A stretch of DNA of 64,000 bases from Bin5 sp965200615 (GTDB lineage: Bacteria; Chloroflexota; Anaerolineae; Caldilineales; Caldilineaceae): NCBI GenBank assembly GCA_965200615.1, contig OZ241377.1, positions 4,712,001 to 4,776,000 of the forward strand. Direction: 5' to 3'. Shown here piece by piece: positions 26,841 through 36,472 of the stretch. The position numbers were made by a program, and so were the translations under genes. The stretch's first letter is position 1. Each line of letters opens with the position of its first letter. Under the pieces are notes generated by a model that searched no databases, had not been told where the DNA came from, and worked only from the letters and a program-made list of their open reading frames with translations.

Positions 26841-27998
26841 CTATACAGCGAAACGCGCCACCGCGGCCTCGTCAATTTCGACACCCAGTCCCGGCTCTTG
26901 GGGCGCGGCAAAGCGGCCATCCTGCGGGATCGGATAGGAGTGAGCGATGGCCCCCTTCCAGGCGAGAGACTCGTGGCCGTGCTCCATTACCTGGAAGTTG
27001 GGAATCGCCAGCGAGTAGTGAATCGTTGCGGCCACGGACAGGATGCCACCGCCCCCCACGTGAGGGGCAATGGGCAGGTTGAAGCTGTCGCAGAGAGCGG
27101 CGATGCGTTTGCCCTCGGAAAGGCCGGTACGGGCGATGTCCGGCATGGCGACGTCGAAGCCGCGTAGCGCGATCCAGTCGCGCCACTCCCAGACGGTGCG
27201 CAGCCACTCGCCGGTGGCCACCTGCATTGAGAGGGCCCGGGCGATCTCGGCCTGTCCTCGTATGTCCTCCGGCTGGCACGGGGCTTCGAGCCAGCGCACG
27301 CCAAGCGATTCCAACCCCCTCCCCAGTTCGATGGCCTCCGACACGTCGCGCGTGCCGTGCACATCCACCAGCAATTCGATTTCCGGCCCCGCCGCCTTGC
27401 GCACCGCCTCAACGACCGCAAGAATCTGCGGATTGGGCATGCGCAGGTGCAATTTCAGGGCGCGGTAGCCGGCGTCGAGCAGGGAGTTGGCGTGGGCGGT
27501 GGCGGCGTCCGGCTGTGTCCCGCCCATACCGGCGTAGACCTGCACGTCGGGGCGAAAGGCGCCGCCGAGAAGCTTGTAGACCGGCTTGTTCAGGGCTTTG
27601 CCCAGAAGGTCGTAGAGGGCCAGATCGACGGCCGCCAATGCGTCGACATAGAAGCCTGTCACGTGGCCCCGCTCGCGCATGGCGCTGTATAGGCGGTACC
27701 AGATATACTCCGCGTCAAAGGGGTCCCTGCCCAGCAGGAGGGGCGCGCACAGCTCCTCCACGATTGCGGCAGTAGCGCGGGGCGCAACGGGGGCCTGCCC
27801 TTCTCCCCAACCGACCAAACCTTCTTCGGTCTCCAGACGCACAAGGCAGGTTTCATGGTTGCTGGAGTAGATAGAGGTCCAGGCATCGGCGGCAATCGTG
27901 TAATCACCGTAGGCTTCGACCTGGTCGTCGATTGCTTGTGAAACCTTCCCGACCGGGGGAATCTTGATCGCATACGCTTGGACTGAGGCAATGCCCAT
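26841..27998 (-). CDS. Enolase-superfamily (mandelate racemase/muconate lactonizing-type) enzyme
   Basis: From the ATG at 27998, which has a GGAGGA site, this is 385 residues; the open frame extends 44 codons upstream without homology. The capping domain comes first, followed by the barrel with K-x-H (Lys182, His184 in ALKLHLRM). Metal ligands are Asp212 (LLVDVHG), Glu238 (WLEAP) and Glu264 (ATGEWLR). His appears in IAPHVGGGG. K-x-H rather than K-x-K at strand 2 suggests a sugar-acid dehydratase over a racemase; that is inference. Confidence 0.87.
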   Translation of the reverse strand: MGIASVQAYAIKIPPVGKVSQAIDDQVEAYGDYTIAADAWTSIYSSNHETCLVRLETEEGLVGWGEGQAPVAPRATAAIVEELCAPLLLGRDPFDAEYIWYRLYSAMRERGHVTGFYVDALAAVDLALYDLLGKALNKPVYKLLGGAFRPDVQVYAGMGGTQPDAATAHANSLLDAGYRALKLHLRMPNPQILAVVEAVRKAAGPEIELLVDVHGTRDVSEAIELGRGLESLGVRWLEAPCQPEDIRGQAEIARALSMQVATGEWLRTVWEWRDWIALRGFDVAMPDIARTGLSEGKRIAALCDSFNLPIAPHVGGGGILSVAATIHYSLAIPNFQVMEHGHESLAWKGAIAHSYPIPQDGRFAAPQEPGLGVEIDEAAVARFAV

Positions 27999-28141
27999 AG
28001 TCTCCTCCGCAGATGGTAGGGCGCGGTGGCTTAACTTTGCTGAGGCGTTCAGATTCGTTATAGTGTAGCGGCCCTGAGTCCTGAAAGGACTCTTGCCCAG
28101 AACTATACGCGATTCTGCATCCGCAGACAAGGAGGGCGCTC

Positions 28142-28696
28142 TTGGCGGCCGAAATCCCCCGATGTCAATACGCGTCGATCAGGAGAAGGGTATTCAGCTA
28201 CTGCGCCGAAGTCTTTCTTCTGTTTGCCGGTGTACTGGCGCTGCAGGGCCTGCTCATTGCGTTGCGGCTGAACCCGTTGGTGCAAAGTGTGTTGAACGGA
28301 TCCGGTTTCTCCAAAGGCGCCTACCATTTGTGGCTGCTGGGAACAGTCGATCTGCCACTGGTCGCCTATTATACGGGAACGCTGGCATCTTCGGCGCAAG
28401 CAACGCTGATGATGCGCTGGATGGGCTTGCGCCTGGAGACGGAGCGCGGGGGTCCGATTGGCTCCGTACGGGCGCTGCTGCGGACGGCAGTTATGCTGCT
28501 CCCATTTGAAGTAAACCATCTCTTTCTCGTGTGGGCCAGTTCGCCAGAAGGGGTACCCAACCGGCTCTCGCTCCAGTACGCGGTCGTTGGCATATTGATC
28601 TTGGTTTACGTGTGTACCGCGGCGCGGTCGCAGAGACGGCAGAGCCTCCATGACTGGGTTGCAGGCACGGTGGTAGTCAGCACGAGAAACGTGTAG
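28142..28696 (+). CDS. RDD-family membrane protein
   Basis: The 184-residue protein has three to four hydrophobic helices and the RDD-domain signs: an early Arg-rich turn (YASIRRRVFSY), a helix pair and the closing SLHDWVAGTVVV motif. The frame begins at a TTG and has no nearby ATG before the first helix, so the exact start is uncertain. RDD proteins are often ion-exchange or unknown membrane proteins. It lies between the enolase-superfamily gene and the cox promoter. Confidence 0.65.
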   Translation: MAAEIPRCQYASIRRRVFSYCAEVFLLFAGVLALQGLLIALRLNPLVQSVLNGSGFSKGAYHLWLLGTVDLPLVAYYTGTLASSAQATLMMRWMGLRLETERGGPIGSVRALLRTAVMLLPFEVNHLFLVWASSPEGVPNRLSLQYAVVGILILVYVCTAARSQRRQSLHDWVAGTVVVSTRNV

Positions 28697-28734
28697 AAGC
28701 CTCAAGTCTGGCGTAGACGTGGGATTGGCGTTGT

Positions 28735-28763
28735 TTGCCCTTATTTTTGCGGTGCGCTATAAT
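28735..28763 (+). promoter_or_regulatory. Promoter for the cox operon
   Basis: There is TTGCCC, a 17-base spacer and a perfect TATAAT, about 200 bases before the coxG ATG. The long leader (28764-28965) holds no gene; a purine-rich stretch precedes the ATG. Confidence 0.55.
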
Positions 28764-28965
28764 CTGGCGAACCATAACTTGAGCGCAACCTACCTTTCCC
28801 CTTTGCCGGGCCGGCTCCTTTATTGGCGGCATGCCCTGCAGCAGTCCACCAAAGATTTCGACAAGAAATCGACGGATGGGTTTCTTATTTCACACGTCTG
28901 AGAACATCAGCCAAAGCCGCTGTTCAATCGAGAAAACACCATACTAAGAAAGAGCATTATCCAAA

Positions 28966-29703
28966 ATGGTCAAGTTGGCGGGCACACACAGTTTTGACGC
29001 TCCCAAAAGCGAGGTATGGGAAGCGCTGTTGGATCCCGACGTGCTTTCGCGGATTTTGCCTGGCTGCAAACGGTTGGACAAGACCGCGGACAATGAATTC
29101 AGCGGCGAGATCAACATTCGCGTGGGGCCTGTGCAGGGCAGTTTCAACGGCAAGATCACGCTGGATGACATCGATCCCCCCAATGGGTACCGGATGGAGA
29201 TCGCGGGCCAGGGACGGCCCGGTCATGTCAAGGGCGAGGGGACTCTGCGTCTGGAGGGCGACGGTCCGACAACCCTTCATTACGACGGCGATGCCCGGTT
29301 GAGCGGGCGCATCGCGAGTGTGGGTCAGCGTCTGGTCGACAGCACGGCGCGTTCGCTGACCCGCCAGGGACTGCAGTCGCTCGAGAGTATCATTGCAGCT
29401 CGACTTCAGCCTGCGCAGCCGGAGGCGGCGCCTTCGAACAGCACGGAAGCGGCCTCGGAGTCGGGTGCTTCCGCAGGCGCGCGCGGTCCGGCTCCGCCGG
29501 AAAATCCCGCTGGTGCAGCTGCACAACCTGAAGTGGCAACTCCCTCGACAATGGAAGTAGGTATCAATGTAGCCAGAGACGTAGCCGCAGACCTTGCCAA
29601 AGAAATTCAGAACAACGGCAACACGCGCAAGGTCCTCTACATCCTGGCCGGTTTCGCCGCCTTAGTATGGATGTGGCGGCAACTATTCGGCAGAGCCAAA
29701 TAG
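28966..29703 (+). CDS. coxG: CoxG-type SRPBCC protein with C-terminal membrane anchor
   Basis: Residues 1-145 form the CoxG/SRPBCC domain, with GTHSFDAPKSEVWEALLDPDVL and ILPGCKRL. A low-complexity Pro/Ala/Ser linker (about 150-195) follows. A C-terminal helix, RKVLYILAGFAALVWMW, ends in a basic tail. CoxG recruits the CO dehydrogenase to the membrane and links it to quinone in known cox clusters, and the helix fits that role. It is the first gene of the cox operon, 40 bases before coxS. Confidence 0.87.
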   Translation: MVKLAGTHSFDAPKSEVWEALLDPDVLSRILPGCKRLDKTADNEFSGEINIRVGPVQGSFNGKITLDDIDPPNGYRMEIAGQGRPGHVKGEGTLRLEGDGPTTLHYDGDARLSGRIASVGQRLVDSTARSLTRQGLQSLESIIAARLQPAQPEAAPSNSTEAASESGASAGARGPAPPENPAGAAAQPEVATPSTMEVGINVARDVAADLAKEIQNNGNTRKVLYILAGFAALVWMWRQLFGRAK

Positions 29704-29742
29704 ACCGTAATTCTTCAGAGCTCAAAAAGAGGAGGAAGCTCT

Positions 29743-30210
29743 ATGGGTATATCCATCGAATTGGAGGTCAATGGCGCAAGTGTCAGTAAGGAGGTTGAGC
29801 CAAGGCTGCTCCTTGCGCATCTCCTGCGCGAGGAACTGGGCCTGACGGGCACGAAGATCGGCTGTGACACGAGCCAGTGCGGCTCTTGCACGATCCTGCT
29901 CGATGGGCAGGCGGTCAAGTCATGCACCGTGCTGGCAGTCCAGGCAGACGGCAGCGAGATCACCACGATCGAGGGCTTGGCCAACGGGGAATATCATCCA
30001 GTGCAGCAGGCCTTCTGGGACAACCATGGGCTGCAGTGCGGTTTCTGCACGCCGGGCATGATCATTTCCTGTGTCGACCTGCTGGGCACGAACCCGCAGC
30101 CGAGCGAAGATGAGATTCGCCACGGGCTGGAAGGGAATCTGTGCCGCTGTACCGGTTACCATAATATCGTGCGTGCGGTGCAGGATGCCGCCGAGACGAT
30201 GAACGGCTAG
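29743..30210 (+). CDS. coxS: Xanthine-dehydrogenase-family [2Fe-2S] subunit
   Basis: The 155-residue protein carries two [2Fe-2S] clusters: plant-type GCDTSQCGSCT...SC at about 43-65, and the all-helical C-terminal GLQCGFCTPGM plus NLCRCTGY. An AGAGGAGG ribosome site precedes the ATG. It passes electrons from the Mo centre in CoxL to FAD in CoxM. It lies directly before coxL, in the S-L-M order of form II clusters. Confidence 0.93.
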   Translation: MGISIELEVNGASVSKEVEPRLLLAHLLREELGLTGTKIGCDTSQCGSCTILLDGQAVKSCTVLAVQADGSEITTIEGLANGEYHPVQQAFWDNHGLQCGFCTPGMIISCVDLLGTNPQPSEDEIRHGLEGNLCRCTGYHNIVRAVQDAAETMNG

Positions 30211-30225
30211 AGGAGGAACCAGAAT

Positions 30226-32586
30226 ATGGCAGGTGAAAGCAATGGCGCGGGTGTATTCGGTTCATCCATCCGCCGCCGAGAGGACCCTGAGCTGATTACC
30301 GGCAGGGCAAAATACACGGACGATCTGCAGCTGCCAAACACGGCCTACTGCACAATATTGCGGAGCGACTACGCCCACGCGAAGATCAACAGCATCGATG
30401 CCAGCGCAGCCGAGGCATTGGACGGCGTGATTGCCGTCTACACGGCCTCGGATATTGCAGATAGCGGTGTCCCGGGCGGCATCCCCGTCGGCTGGCTGCT
30501 GCCTGACATGAAGATTCCTGAGCATTTCATGCTGGCGAAGGATACAACGCGCTATGTCGGTGACGGCGTGGCGATCGTGGTCGCCGAAGACCAGTACACG
30601 GCGCACGACGCGCTCGAGCTGATTTACGTGGACTACGATCCGCGCGACGGTGTTGCCGACCCGAAAAAGGCGACGGAAGACGGAGCGCCGCTTGTACATG
30701 ACGAGGCGCCCAACAACATTGCGTTCGACTGGGAGATCGGCGACAAGGAGATGACGGACGCCGCCTTTGCGAACGCTGCGCACGTCGCCAGCCTGGACAT
30801 CGTCAACAATCGCCTGATTCCCAATGCGATGGAGCCGCGCGCCGCGCTGGCGGACTACAACAGCATCACAGGCGAGCTGACGCTCTACATGACGACCCAG
30901 AATCCCCATATCCACCGGCTGCTGATGAGTCTGGCCTCGCTGGGCTTGCCGGAGCACAAGATCCGGGTGATCGCGCCGGAAGTTGGGGGCGGGTTTGGCA
31001 GCAAGATCCATCACTACGCCGATGAGGCGATCGCGGCGTGGGCGTCGATGCAGACCGGCCGGCCGGTCAAATGGACGGCGACGCGCACGGAGACCTACCT
31101 GACCGACGCGCACGGCCGCGATCACGTGACGCGCGCCGAGATGGCAGTGGACGCGGACGGGAAGTTCACCGGTCTGCGGGTCGACACCTACGCGGCCATG
31201 GGCGCGTATCTGTCAACATTCGCGCCGGCGGTCCCCACCTATCTGTACGGCACGCTGATGTCGGGCGAATATGACCTGCCGGCCATCTACTGCCACGTTT
31301 ACGGCGTATTCACGCATACGGTACCCGTTGACGCCTACCGCGGCGCGGGCCGGCCCGAAGCGACGTTCGTGGTGGAGCGTCTTGTTGACGAGGCCGCGCG
31401 CGTTTCGGGCATTGACCCGGCCGAGATCCGCCGACGCAATTTCGTTGCGCCGGACAACTTCCCGTTCCAGACGCAGGTTGCGCTCGCGTATGACAGCGGC
31501 AACTATGAAGGCGCACTGGACAAGGCGCTGGAGGCGATCGGATACGACGACTTCCGCAACGAGCAGGCTGCAGCCAGAGAACAGGGCAAGTATCTGGGCA
31601 TCGGTCTCTCCACCTATATCGAAGCCTGTGGTCTGGCGCCGTCGGCGGTGGTCGGTTCGCTCGGCGCGCAGGCCGGCCAGTGGGAGAGCGCGGTCGTGCG
31701 CGTCCACGCCACCGGCAAGGTGACGGTGTACAGCGGTTGCTCCGGCCACGGTCAGGGCCACGAGACCACTTACGCGCAGATCGTTGCCAGCGCGCTCGGT
31801 GTGCCCTACGAAGATATCGACGTGATCGAGGGCGATTCCGGCGTCATGCCTCACGGCTGGGGGACATACGGCAGCCGCAGCGCGGCGACAGGCGGCAGCG
31901 CGATCGCTTCCGCGGCCGAAAAGGTCGTAGACAAGGCGCGTACCATTGCGGCCCACCTGCTTGAAGCCGCCGAGGAGGACCTTGAGTTTGAAGATGGCAA
32001 CTTCTTCGTCAAGGGCTCGCCGGACCAGACGCAGTCGCTGCCGGATGTAGCTTTGCAGGCGTATCTTGCCCATAATCTGCCGAAAGGAATCGAGCCGGCG
32101 CTGGAAGCGACGAGTTTCTACGATCCGGAGAACTTCGTGTTCCCGTTTGGCACGCATATCGCGGTGGTCGAAGTTTGCGCCAATACGGGCCATGTCGAAC
32201 TTCAACGGTATCTGGCGGTTGACGACGTGGGCAACGTCATCAATCCGATGATTGTGGATGGACAGGTACACGGCGGCATCGCGCAGGGTGTCGGGCAGTC
32301 TCTCTATGAGACGGCCGTTTACGACGAAGGCGCCAATCTGCTCAGCGGCACGATGCTGGACTATGCGGTGCCCAAGGCCCACTTCCTGCCCTCCTTCGAA
32401 ACCGACAGAACGGTGACACCTTGCCCGCACAACCCGCTGGGCGTCAAAGGTGTCGGCGAAGCGGGCACAATCGCCTCTCCGGCAGCCGTGGTCAACGCGG
32501 TTGTTGACGCGCTGTCGCCTTTTGGCGTGGCGCACATCGATATGCCGGTGACGTCGGAAAAGGTCTGGAACGCGATAAACAACTAG
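30226..32586 (+). CDS. coxL: Molybdopterin-binding large subunit, form II CO-dehydrogenase-like
   Basis: The 786-residue catalytic subunit of the molybdenum hydroxylase family starts with GSSIRRREDPELITGRAKYT. The active-site loop at about residues 369-376 is AYRGAGR, the form II signature; true aerobic CO dehydrogenases (form I) have AYxCSFR with a Cys ligand to Cu. Moco-binding GGGFGSK, GHGQGHETT and the final GVKGVGEAGT (catalytic Glu) are all present. So it may oxidise another small aldehyde, purine or ring compound; CO use is not shown. Confidence 0.92.
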   Translation: MAGESNGAGVFGSSIRRREDPELITGRAKYTDDLQLPNTAYCTILRSDYAHAKINSIDASAAEALDGVIAVYTASDIADSGVPGGIPVGWLLPDMKIPEHFMLAKDTTRYVGDGVAIVVAEDQYTAHDALELIYVDYDPRDGVADPKKATEDGAPLVHDEAPNNIAFDWEIGDKEMTDAAFANAAHVASLDIVNNRLIPNAMEPRAALADYNSITGELTLYMTTQNPHIHRLLMSLASLGLPEHKIRVIAPEVGGGFGSKIHHYADEAIAAWASMQTGRPVKWTATRTETYLTDAHGRDHVTRAEMAVDADGKFTGLRVDTYAAMGAYLSTFAPAVPTYLYGTLMSGEYDLPAIYCHVYGVFTHTVPVDAYRGAGRPEATFVVERLVDEAARVSGIDPAEIRRRNFVAPDNFPFQTQVALAYDSGNYEGALDKALEAIGYDDFRNEQAAAREQGKYLGIGLSTYIEACGLAPSAVVGSLGAQAGQWESAVVRVHATGKVTVYSGCSGHGQGHETTYAQIVASALGVPYEDIDVIEGDSGVMPHGWGTYGSRSAATGGSAIASAAEKVVDKARTIAAHLLEAAEEDLEFEDGNFFVKGSPDQTQSLPDVALQAYLAHNLPKGIEPALEATSFYDPENFVFPFGTHIAVVEVCANTGHVELQRYLAVDDVGNVINPMIVDGQVHGGIAQGVGQSLYETAVYDEGANLLSGTMLDYAVPKAHFLPSFETDRTVTPCPHNPLGVKGVGEAGTIASPAAVVNAVVDALSPFGVAHIDMPVTSEKVWNAINN

Positions 32587-32685
32587 AGTTTTTAGTTTCT
32601 GGCTTTGGTTTTTGGTTGCAAGTCGTTCGCACGCCTGTGAATGCGAAAAACTGAAGACTAAGAGCTCAAAACTAAGGAGAACCGA

Positions 32686-33543
32686 ATGTATCCATCCAAA
32701 TTCGATTATCACCGTCCGTCCTCTGTGGAGGAGGCGGTTCAGATCCTTTCCAGCAATCCGGATGCCAAAGTCCTGGCCGGCGGACACAGCCTGATCCCGG
32801 TGATGAAGCTGCGGCTGGCGGCGCCTGCCGCTCTGGTCGATATCGGCCGCATCGGGGCATTGCAGGGGATCAGTCGGTCCAATGGCAGTCTGCGCATCGG
32901 CGCATGTGTCACATATCATGAGATCGCCAACTCGGCTGACGTGCAGGCAGCCGCTCCTGCGCTGGCAGAGGCGGCCGGCCAGATCGGCGACCGGCAGGTT
33001 CGTTACCGAGGCACGATCGGCGGGAACCTCTCTCATGCCGACCCGGCCTCGGATCTACCGGCGGCTGCGCTGGCGTTGGGGGCGACACTGCACGTAACCG
33101 GCCCTGGAGGCAGTCGCTCGGTCAGCGCGTCTGACTTCTTCGTCGACCTGATGATGACCGCTTTGCAACCGGATGAGATCCTCACCGGGGTTGAAGTTCC
33201 GGTAGCCCAGGCCGGGACCGGTTCGGCCTATGCCAAATGGGAGCACCCTGCCTCCGGTTACGCGCTGTGCGGTGCGGCCGCGGTCGTGACGCGCGGCGCT
33301 GGCGGCAGTTGCGCCGGCGCCAGCCTCTGCTTCAACGGCGTCTCTTCCACTGCTGTGGCGGCGACCGAGGTCGCGGCCAGTCTGGTCGGCTCCGATCTGA
33401 GCGATGCAACAATTGAAAGTGCGGTCGGCAACCTGTCGATTCCCGATGCGACCGGCGACATGTTTGCATCGGCCGGCTATCGCCAGGAGTTGGCCAAAGT
33501 AATGGGCGCGAGGGCTCTTCGCACGGCAAGAGACAGAGCGTAA
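32686..33543 (+). CDS. coxM: FAD-binding subunit of molybdenum hydroxylase
   Basis: The 285-residue protein has the CoxM/CutM FAD motifs, AGGHSLIPVMKLRLA and TIGGNLSHADPASDLP. It receives electrons from CoxS and passes them to an acceptor. It lies 99 bases after coxL, the largest gap among coxSLM, and no terminator is visible there. Length matches the family, 280-290 residues. Confidence 0.92.
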   Translation: MYPSKFDYHRPSSVEEAVQILSSNPDAKVLAGGHSLIPVMKLRLAAPAALVDIGRIGALQGISRSNGSLRIGACVTYHEIANSADVQAAAPALAEAAGQIGDRQVRYRGTIGGNLSHADPASDLPAAALALGATLHVTGPGGSRSVSASDFFVDLMMTALQPDEILTGVEVPVAQAGTGSAYAKWEHPASGYALCGAAAVVTRGAGGSCAGASLCFNGVSSTAVAATEVAASLVGSDLSDATIESAVGNLSIPDATGDMFASAGYRQELAKVMGARALRTARDRA

Positions 33544-33590
33544 AGCCTGGAAGTGAGAAATGAGGAGTGAGGATAGAGAACCGTGGAGCG

Positions 33591-34178
33591 ATGACTGAAG
33601 GAAGTTCTCGCTCCCCTCGCTCCTCTTCATTCTCTCTTCGTCTCGTCGTAATCGGCGTCAGTGGCTCGGGCAAGACAACGTTTGCAGGGCAGATAGCCCG
33701 GAAGCTGTCTCTGCCTCATATTGAGTTGGATGCACTCTACTGGGAACCGGACTGGCAAGCTTCGTCCAGGCCGGTTTTTCGCGGGCGCGTGCAGGCGGCA
33801 ACGGCAGCAGAAGCCTGGGTAGTGGACGGCAACTACAGCCAGAGCCGGGACATCGTCTGGAGCCGCGCTTCCCACCTTGTCTGGCTGGACTACAGTCTGC
33901 CCAGAGTTATGTGGCGCGTCGTTTCACGAACTGTTCGCCGCATCTTTTCGCAACAGGAATTATGGAGCGGCAATCGCGAATCCTTGCGGGGCTCTTTAGG
34001 ACGCGACAGCATCGTTTGGTATGCTTTGTCCAATTATCATCGCCGCCGGAGGGAGTATCCGGCGCTTCTGGCCGGCGAAGAGTTTGAACACCTGACAGTG
34101 TACCGGTTCAACAGGCCGCAGGAGGCCTCACGCTGGCTGCAGTCACTACTTCAACCCAATACAGCGGCGCCCCAATGA
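33591..34178 (+). CDS. P-loop kinase of the topology-modulation (FlaR/adenylate-kinase-like) type
   Basis: From the ATG at 33591 this gives 195 residues. The Walker A loop is VIGVSGSGKTTFAGQIA, and a HIELDALYWEPDW segment follows, typical of the FlaR-type family that is often labelled topology modulation protein. WVVDGNYS and an Arg-rich lid follow. Its stop overlaps the coxD ATG by 4 bases, so it is cotranslated with the cox genes. A maturation or nucleotide-handling role is possible but not shown. Confidence 0.75.
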   Translation: MTEGSSRSPRSSSFSLRLVVIGVSGSGKTTFAGQIARKLSLPHIELDALYWEPDWQASSRPVFRGRVQAATAAEAWVVDGNYSQSRDIVWSRASHLVWLDYSLPRVMWRVVSRTVRRIFSQQELWSGNRESLRGSLGRDSIVWYALSNYHRRRREYPALLAGEEFEHLTVYRFNRPQEASRWLQSLLQPNTAAPQ

Positions 34179-35158
34179 CCACTCCGAACCAGTTGCCCTC
34201 CGTTCAATCCGTCGCCGAAGCTCTGCGCACGAAAACGTATATTGCGGATCACAGCCTCGCAACGGCTATCTTCCTTGCGCTCAAATTGGAGCGCCCCCTG
34301 TTCCTGGAGGGGGAGGCCGGGGTCGGCAAGACGGAAGTTGCGAAGATACTTTCCCAGATGCTTGACACACGGTTGATCCGGCTCCAATGTTACGAGGGGC
34401 TGGATGTCAGCACGGCTGTGTATGAGTGGAACTACGCGCGCCAGATGCTCCAGATCCGGCTGATGGAGGCAACAGGGCAGGGCGCGAGTTCACCGCCGCA
34501 AGGCGATGAAACATCGGGCAAAGAGTTGCGGGAGTCGGTGATCCAGGACCTCTTCAGTGACACTTTCCTGCTGCGGCGGCCCCTCCTGCAGGCGATAGAC
34601 AGCCGCGGGCAGCAGAACGGCAAGGCGCCGATCCTGTTGATCGATGAGCTGGACAGGGCTGACGAGGAGTTCGAAGCCTTCTTGCTGGAGGTGTTGAGCG
34701 ACTTTCAGATCACTATTCCTGAGATCGGCACGATCCAGGCGGCAACGCCGCCGGTAGTAGTCATCACTTCCAACCGCACCCGCGAGATTCACGACGCGCT
34801 GAAGCGCCGTTGCCTTTACCACTGGATCGACTACCCCAGCTTTGAGAAAGAGTATGCGATCCTTCGCGCTAAGGCGCCGGACGCTTCAGAAAGGCTGTCG
34901 CGGGAAGTCGTGAGTTTTGTGCAGGAGTTGCGACGCGGGGAACTGTACAAGTTCCCGGGTGTCGCTGAGACGCTGGACTGGATGAAAGCCCTCACCGCTC
35001 TCGATCAGGAGGAACTCACCGAGAACGTGGTTGACGAAACGCTTGGTGTGCTTCTCAAGTACCGGGACGACATCGAGAAAGTGCAGGGCCAGACTGTCCG
35101 CGAAATCGTTCAGGTGTTACGGAGTCAGGACGGCGCACTGGCATTGCGCGATGAGTGA
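34175..35158 (+). CDS. coxD: MoxR-type AAA+ ATPase for Mo-site maturation
   Basis: The 327-residue protein has Walker A in EGEAGVGKTEVAK, Walker B in ILLIDELDRAD, sensor Asn in VVITSNRTREI and an arginine in LKRRCLYHWIDYP. CoxD helps build the active site of CO dehydrogenase in Afipia carboxidovorans (known), and MoxR proteins act with vWA partners. The following gene is such a partner, and its ATG overlaps this stop by 8 bases. Confidence 0.9.
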   Translation: MTTPNQLPSVQSVAEALRTKTYIADHSLATAIFLALKLERPLFLEGEAGVGKTEVAKILSQMLDTRLIRLQCYEGLDVSTAVYEWNYARQMLQIRLMEATGQGASSPPQGDETSGKELRESVIQDLFSDTFLLRRPLLQAIDSRGQQNGKAPILLIDELDRADEEFEAFLLEVLSDFQITIPEIGTIQAATPPVVVITSNRTREIHDALKRRCLYHWIDYPSFEKEYAILRAKAPDASERLSREVVSFVQELRRGELYKFPGVAETLDWMKALTALDQEELTENVVDETLGVLLKYRDDIEKVQGQTVREIVQVLRSQDGALALRDE

Positions 35159-36431
35159 ATCCGGCAGCGGCACGGCGGTCGAAGAGAGATTCCAGGGTGG
35201 AGAGAGTGGCGGGAACGGTCGTTATGGATCTCACTCTCCACAGTTCACCTCTTCCCGCTCCGGACCGCATTCCGAATCCCCGCCCCCACACGGAAATTTT
35301 CTTCAAAACATGCTGCTCTTTGCCCGCCTGTTGCGCGGGCTGAGCATCCCGGTCACGCCGACACAGATTCTTGATCTGGTGGAAGCGCTGACGCAGATCG
35401 ATCTGCGGGTCAAGGCGCAGGCGCGGGACGCGGCGCGCGCGATTTTGGTGAGCCGGCAGGAGCATCTGGAGCTGTTCGACGAAGCGTTTGATCTCTTCTG
35501 GCGGGCGAGGGAGAGACAGGAGCTTGCGCGCATCAACCTTGGTGAGCTGCTGCAACAAACGCCGCAGGGAGAAATTCAGTACCGCCTGATCCGGGCCGAC
35601 CGCGAGCAGAAAGACGAACGCGATCTTTTCGACCAGGAGCCCTTTGTCGAAAAGATCTACACCTACAGCAGCGCCGAGGCCTTGCGCAGCAGGGATTTCG
35701 CGACGATGACCGAGTATGAGTTGCAGCAGGTGAAACTTTTCATGCAGCAGTTGCAGTGGACGCCGGCGGAACGGCGCACGCGGCGACGCGTGCCTGCCAG
35801 CCGCGGCGATCAGGTCGACCTGCGGCGGTCGCTGCGTCAGAATATACGCTACGGCGGCGAGCCGCTGGTCATTGCCCGGCGTCAGCGGAAGACGCGACGC
35901 CGCCCGATTGTCGCGCTGGCCGATATCAGTGGTTCAATGGACCGTTACAGCCGCGTGCTGCTGCAGTTTCTGTATTCGATAACGCACGCGCTGGATAGAG
36001 TAGAGGCGTTCGTATTCAGCACACGTTTGACCCGGGTCACGCGTCACCTGAGACGGCGAGACATCGACCAGGCCCTGGACCAGACCGCACACGCTGTGCA
36101 TGACTGGGCCGGGGGAACGCGTATCGGTGAAGCGATCCGCGCCTTCAATTTCGACTGGGCGCGACGAATCTGCGGGCAGGGCGCAATTGTCATCGTAATC
36201 AGCGACGGCTGGGACCGCGGCGACCCGGAGATGCTGGGACAGGAGATGAGCCGGTTGCAACGCAGCTGTCACCGACTCATCTGGTTGAACCCATTGCTGG
36301 GTTCGCCGAGTTATGAACCGCTGACGCGGGGGATTCGGGCAGCGCTCCCGCATACCGACGAGTTCCTGCCGGTACATAATCTTATCAGTCTCGAACAGTT
36401 GGCGCAGGTGATGGCGGACGCGCAGTCCTGA
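35151..36431 (+). CDS. coxE: vWA-domain protein, partner of CoxD
   Basis: From the ATG that overlaps the coxD stop this is 426 residues. The N-terminal 45 residues are low-complexity, and a helical region follows. The C-terminal vWA domain (about 245-425) holds the MIDAS Asp-x-Ser-x-Ser in VALADISGSMDRYS and a conserved SDGWDRG. Basic stretches RRTRRRV and RRQRKTRRRP precede it. It acts with CoxD during insertion or repair of the metal site. The longer upstream open frame is antisense to nothing useful and is not used. Confidence 0.88.
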   Translation: MSESGSGTAVEERFQGGESGGNGRYGSHSPQFTSSRSGPHSESPPPHGNFLQNMLLFARLLRGLSIPVTPTQILDLVEALTQIDLRVKAQARDAARAILVSRQEHLELFDEAFDLFWRARERQELARINLGELLQQTPQGEIQYRLIRADREQKDERDLFDQEPFVEKIYTYSSAEALRSRDFATMTEYELQQVKLFMQQLQWTPAERRTRRRVPASRGDQVDLRRSLRQNIRYGGEPLVIARRQRKTRRRPIVALADISGSMDRYSRVLLQFLYSITHALDRVEAFVFSTRLTRVTRHLRRRDIDQALDQTAHAVHDWAGGTRIGEAIRAFNFDWARRICGQGAIVIVISDGWDRGDPEMLGQEMSRLQRSCHRLIWLNPLLGSPSYEPLTRGIRAALPHTDEFLPVHNLISLEQLAQVMADAQS

Positions 36432-36472
36432 AGGAAAGCGGTCATTCACAGCGATGAAAGGCAAGACTTGCC

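Noticed and set aside
28764..28965. A Moco or other riboswitch in the 200-base cox leader
   Set aside because: I could not find a conserved core or a matching fold; only the promoter is supported.
31213..33036. A 607-codon open frame on the minus strand opposite coxL and coxM
   Set aside because: Arg-rich text with no domain; the plus-strand genes are certain.
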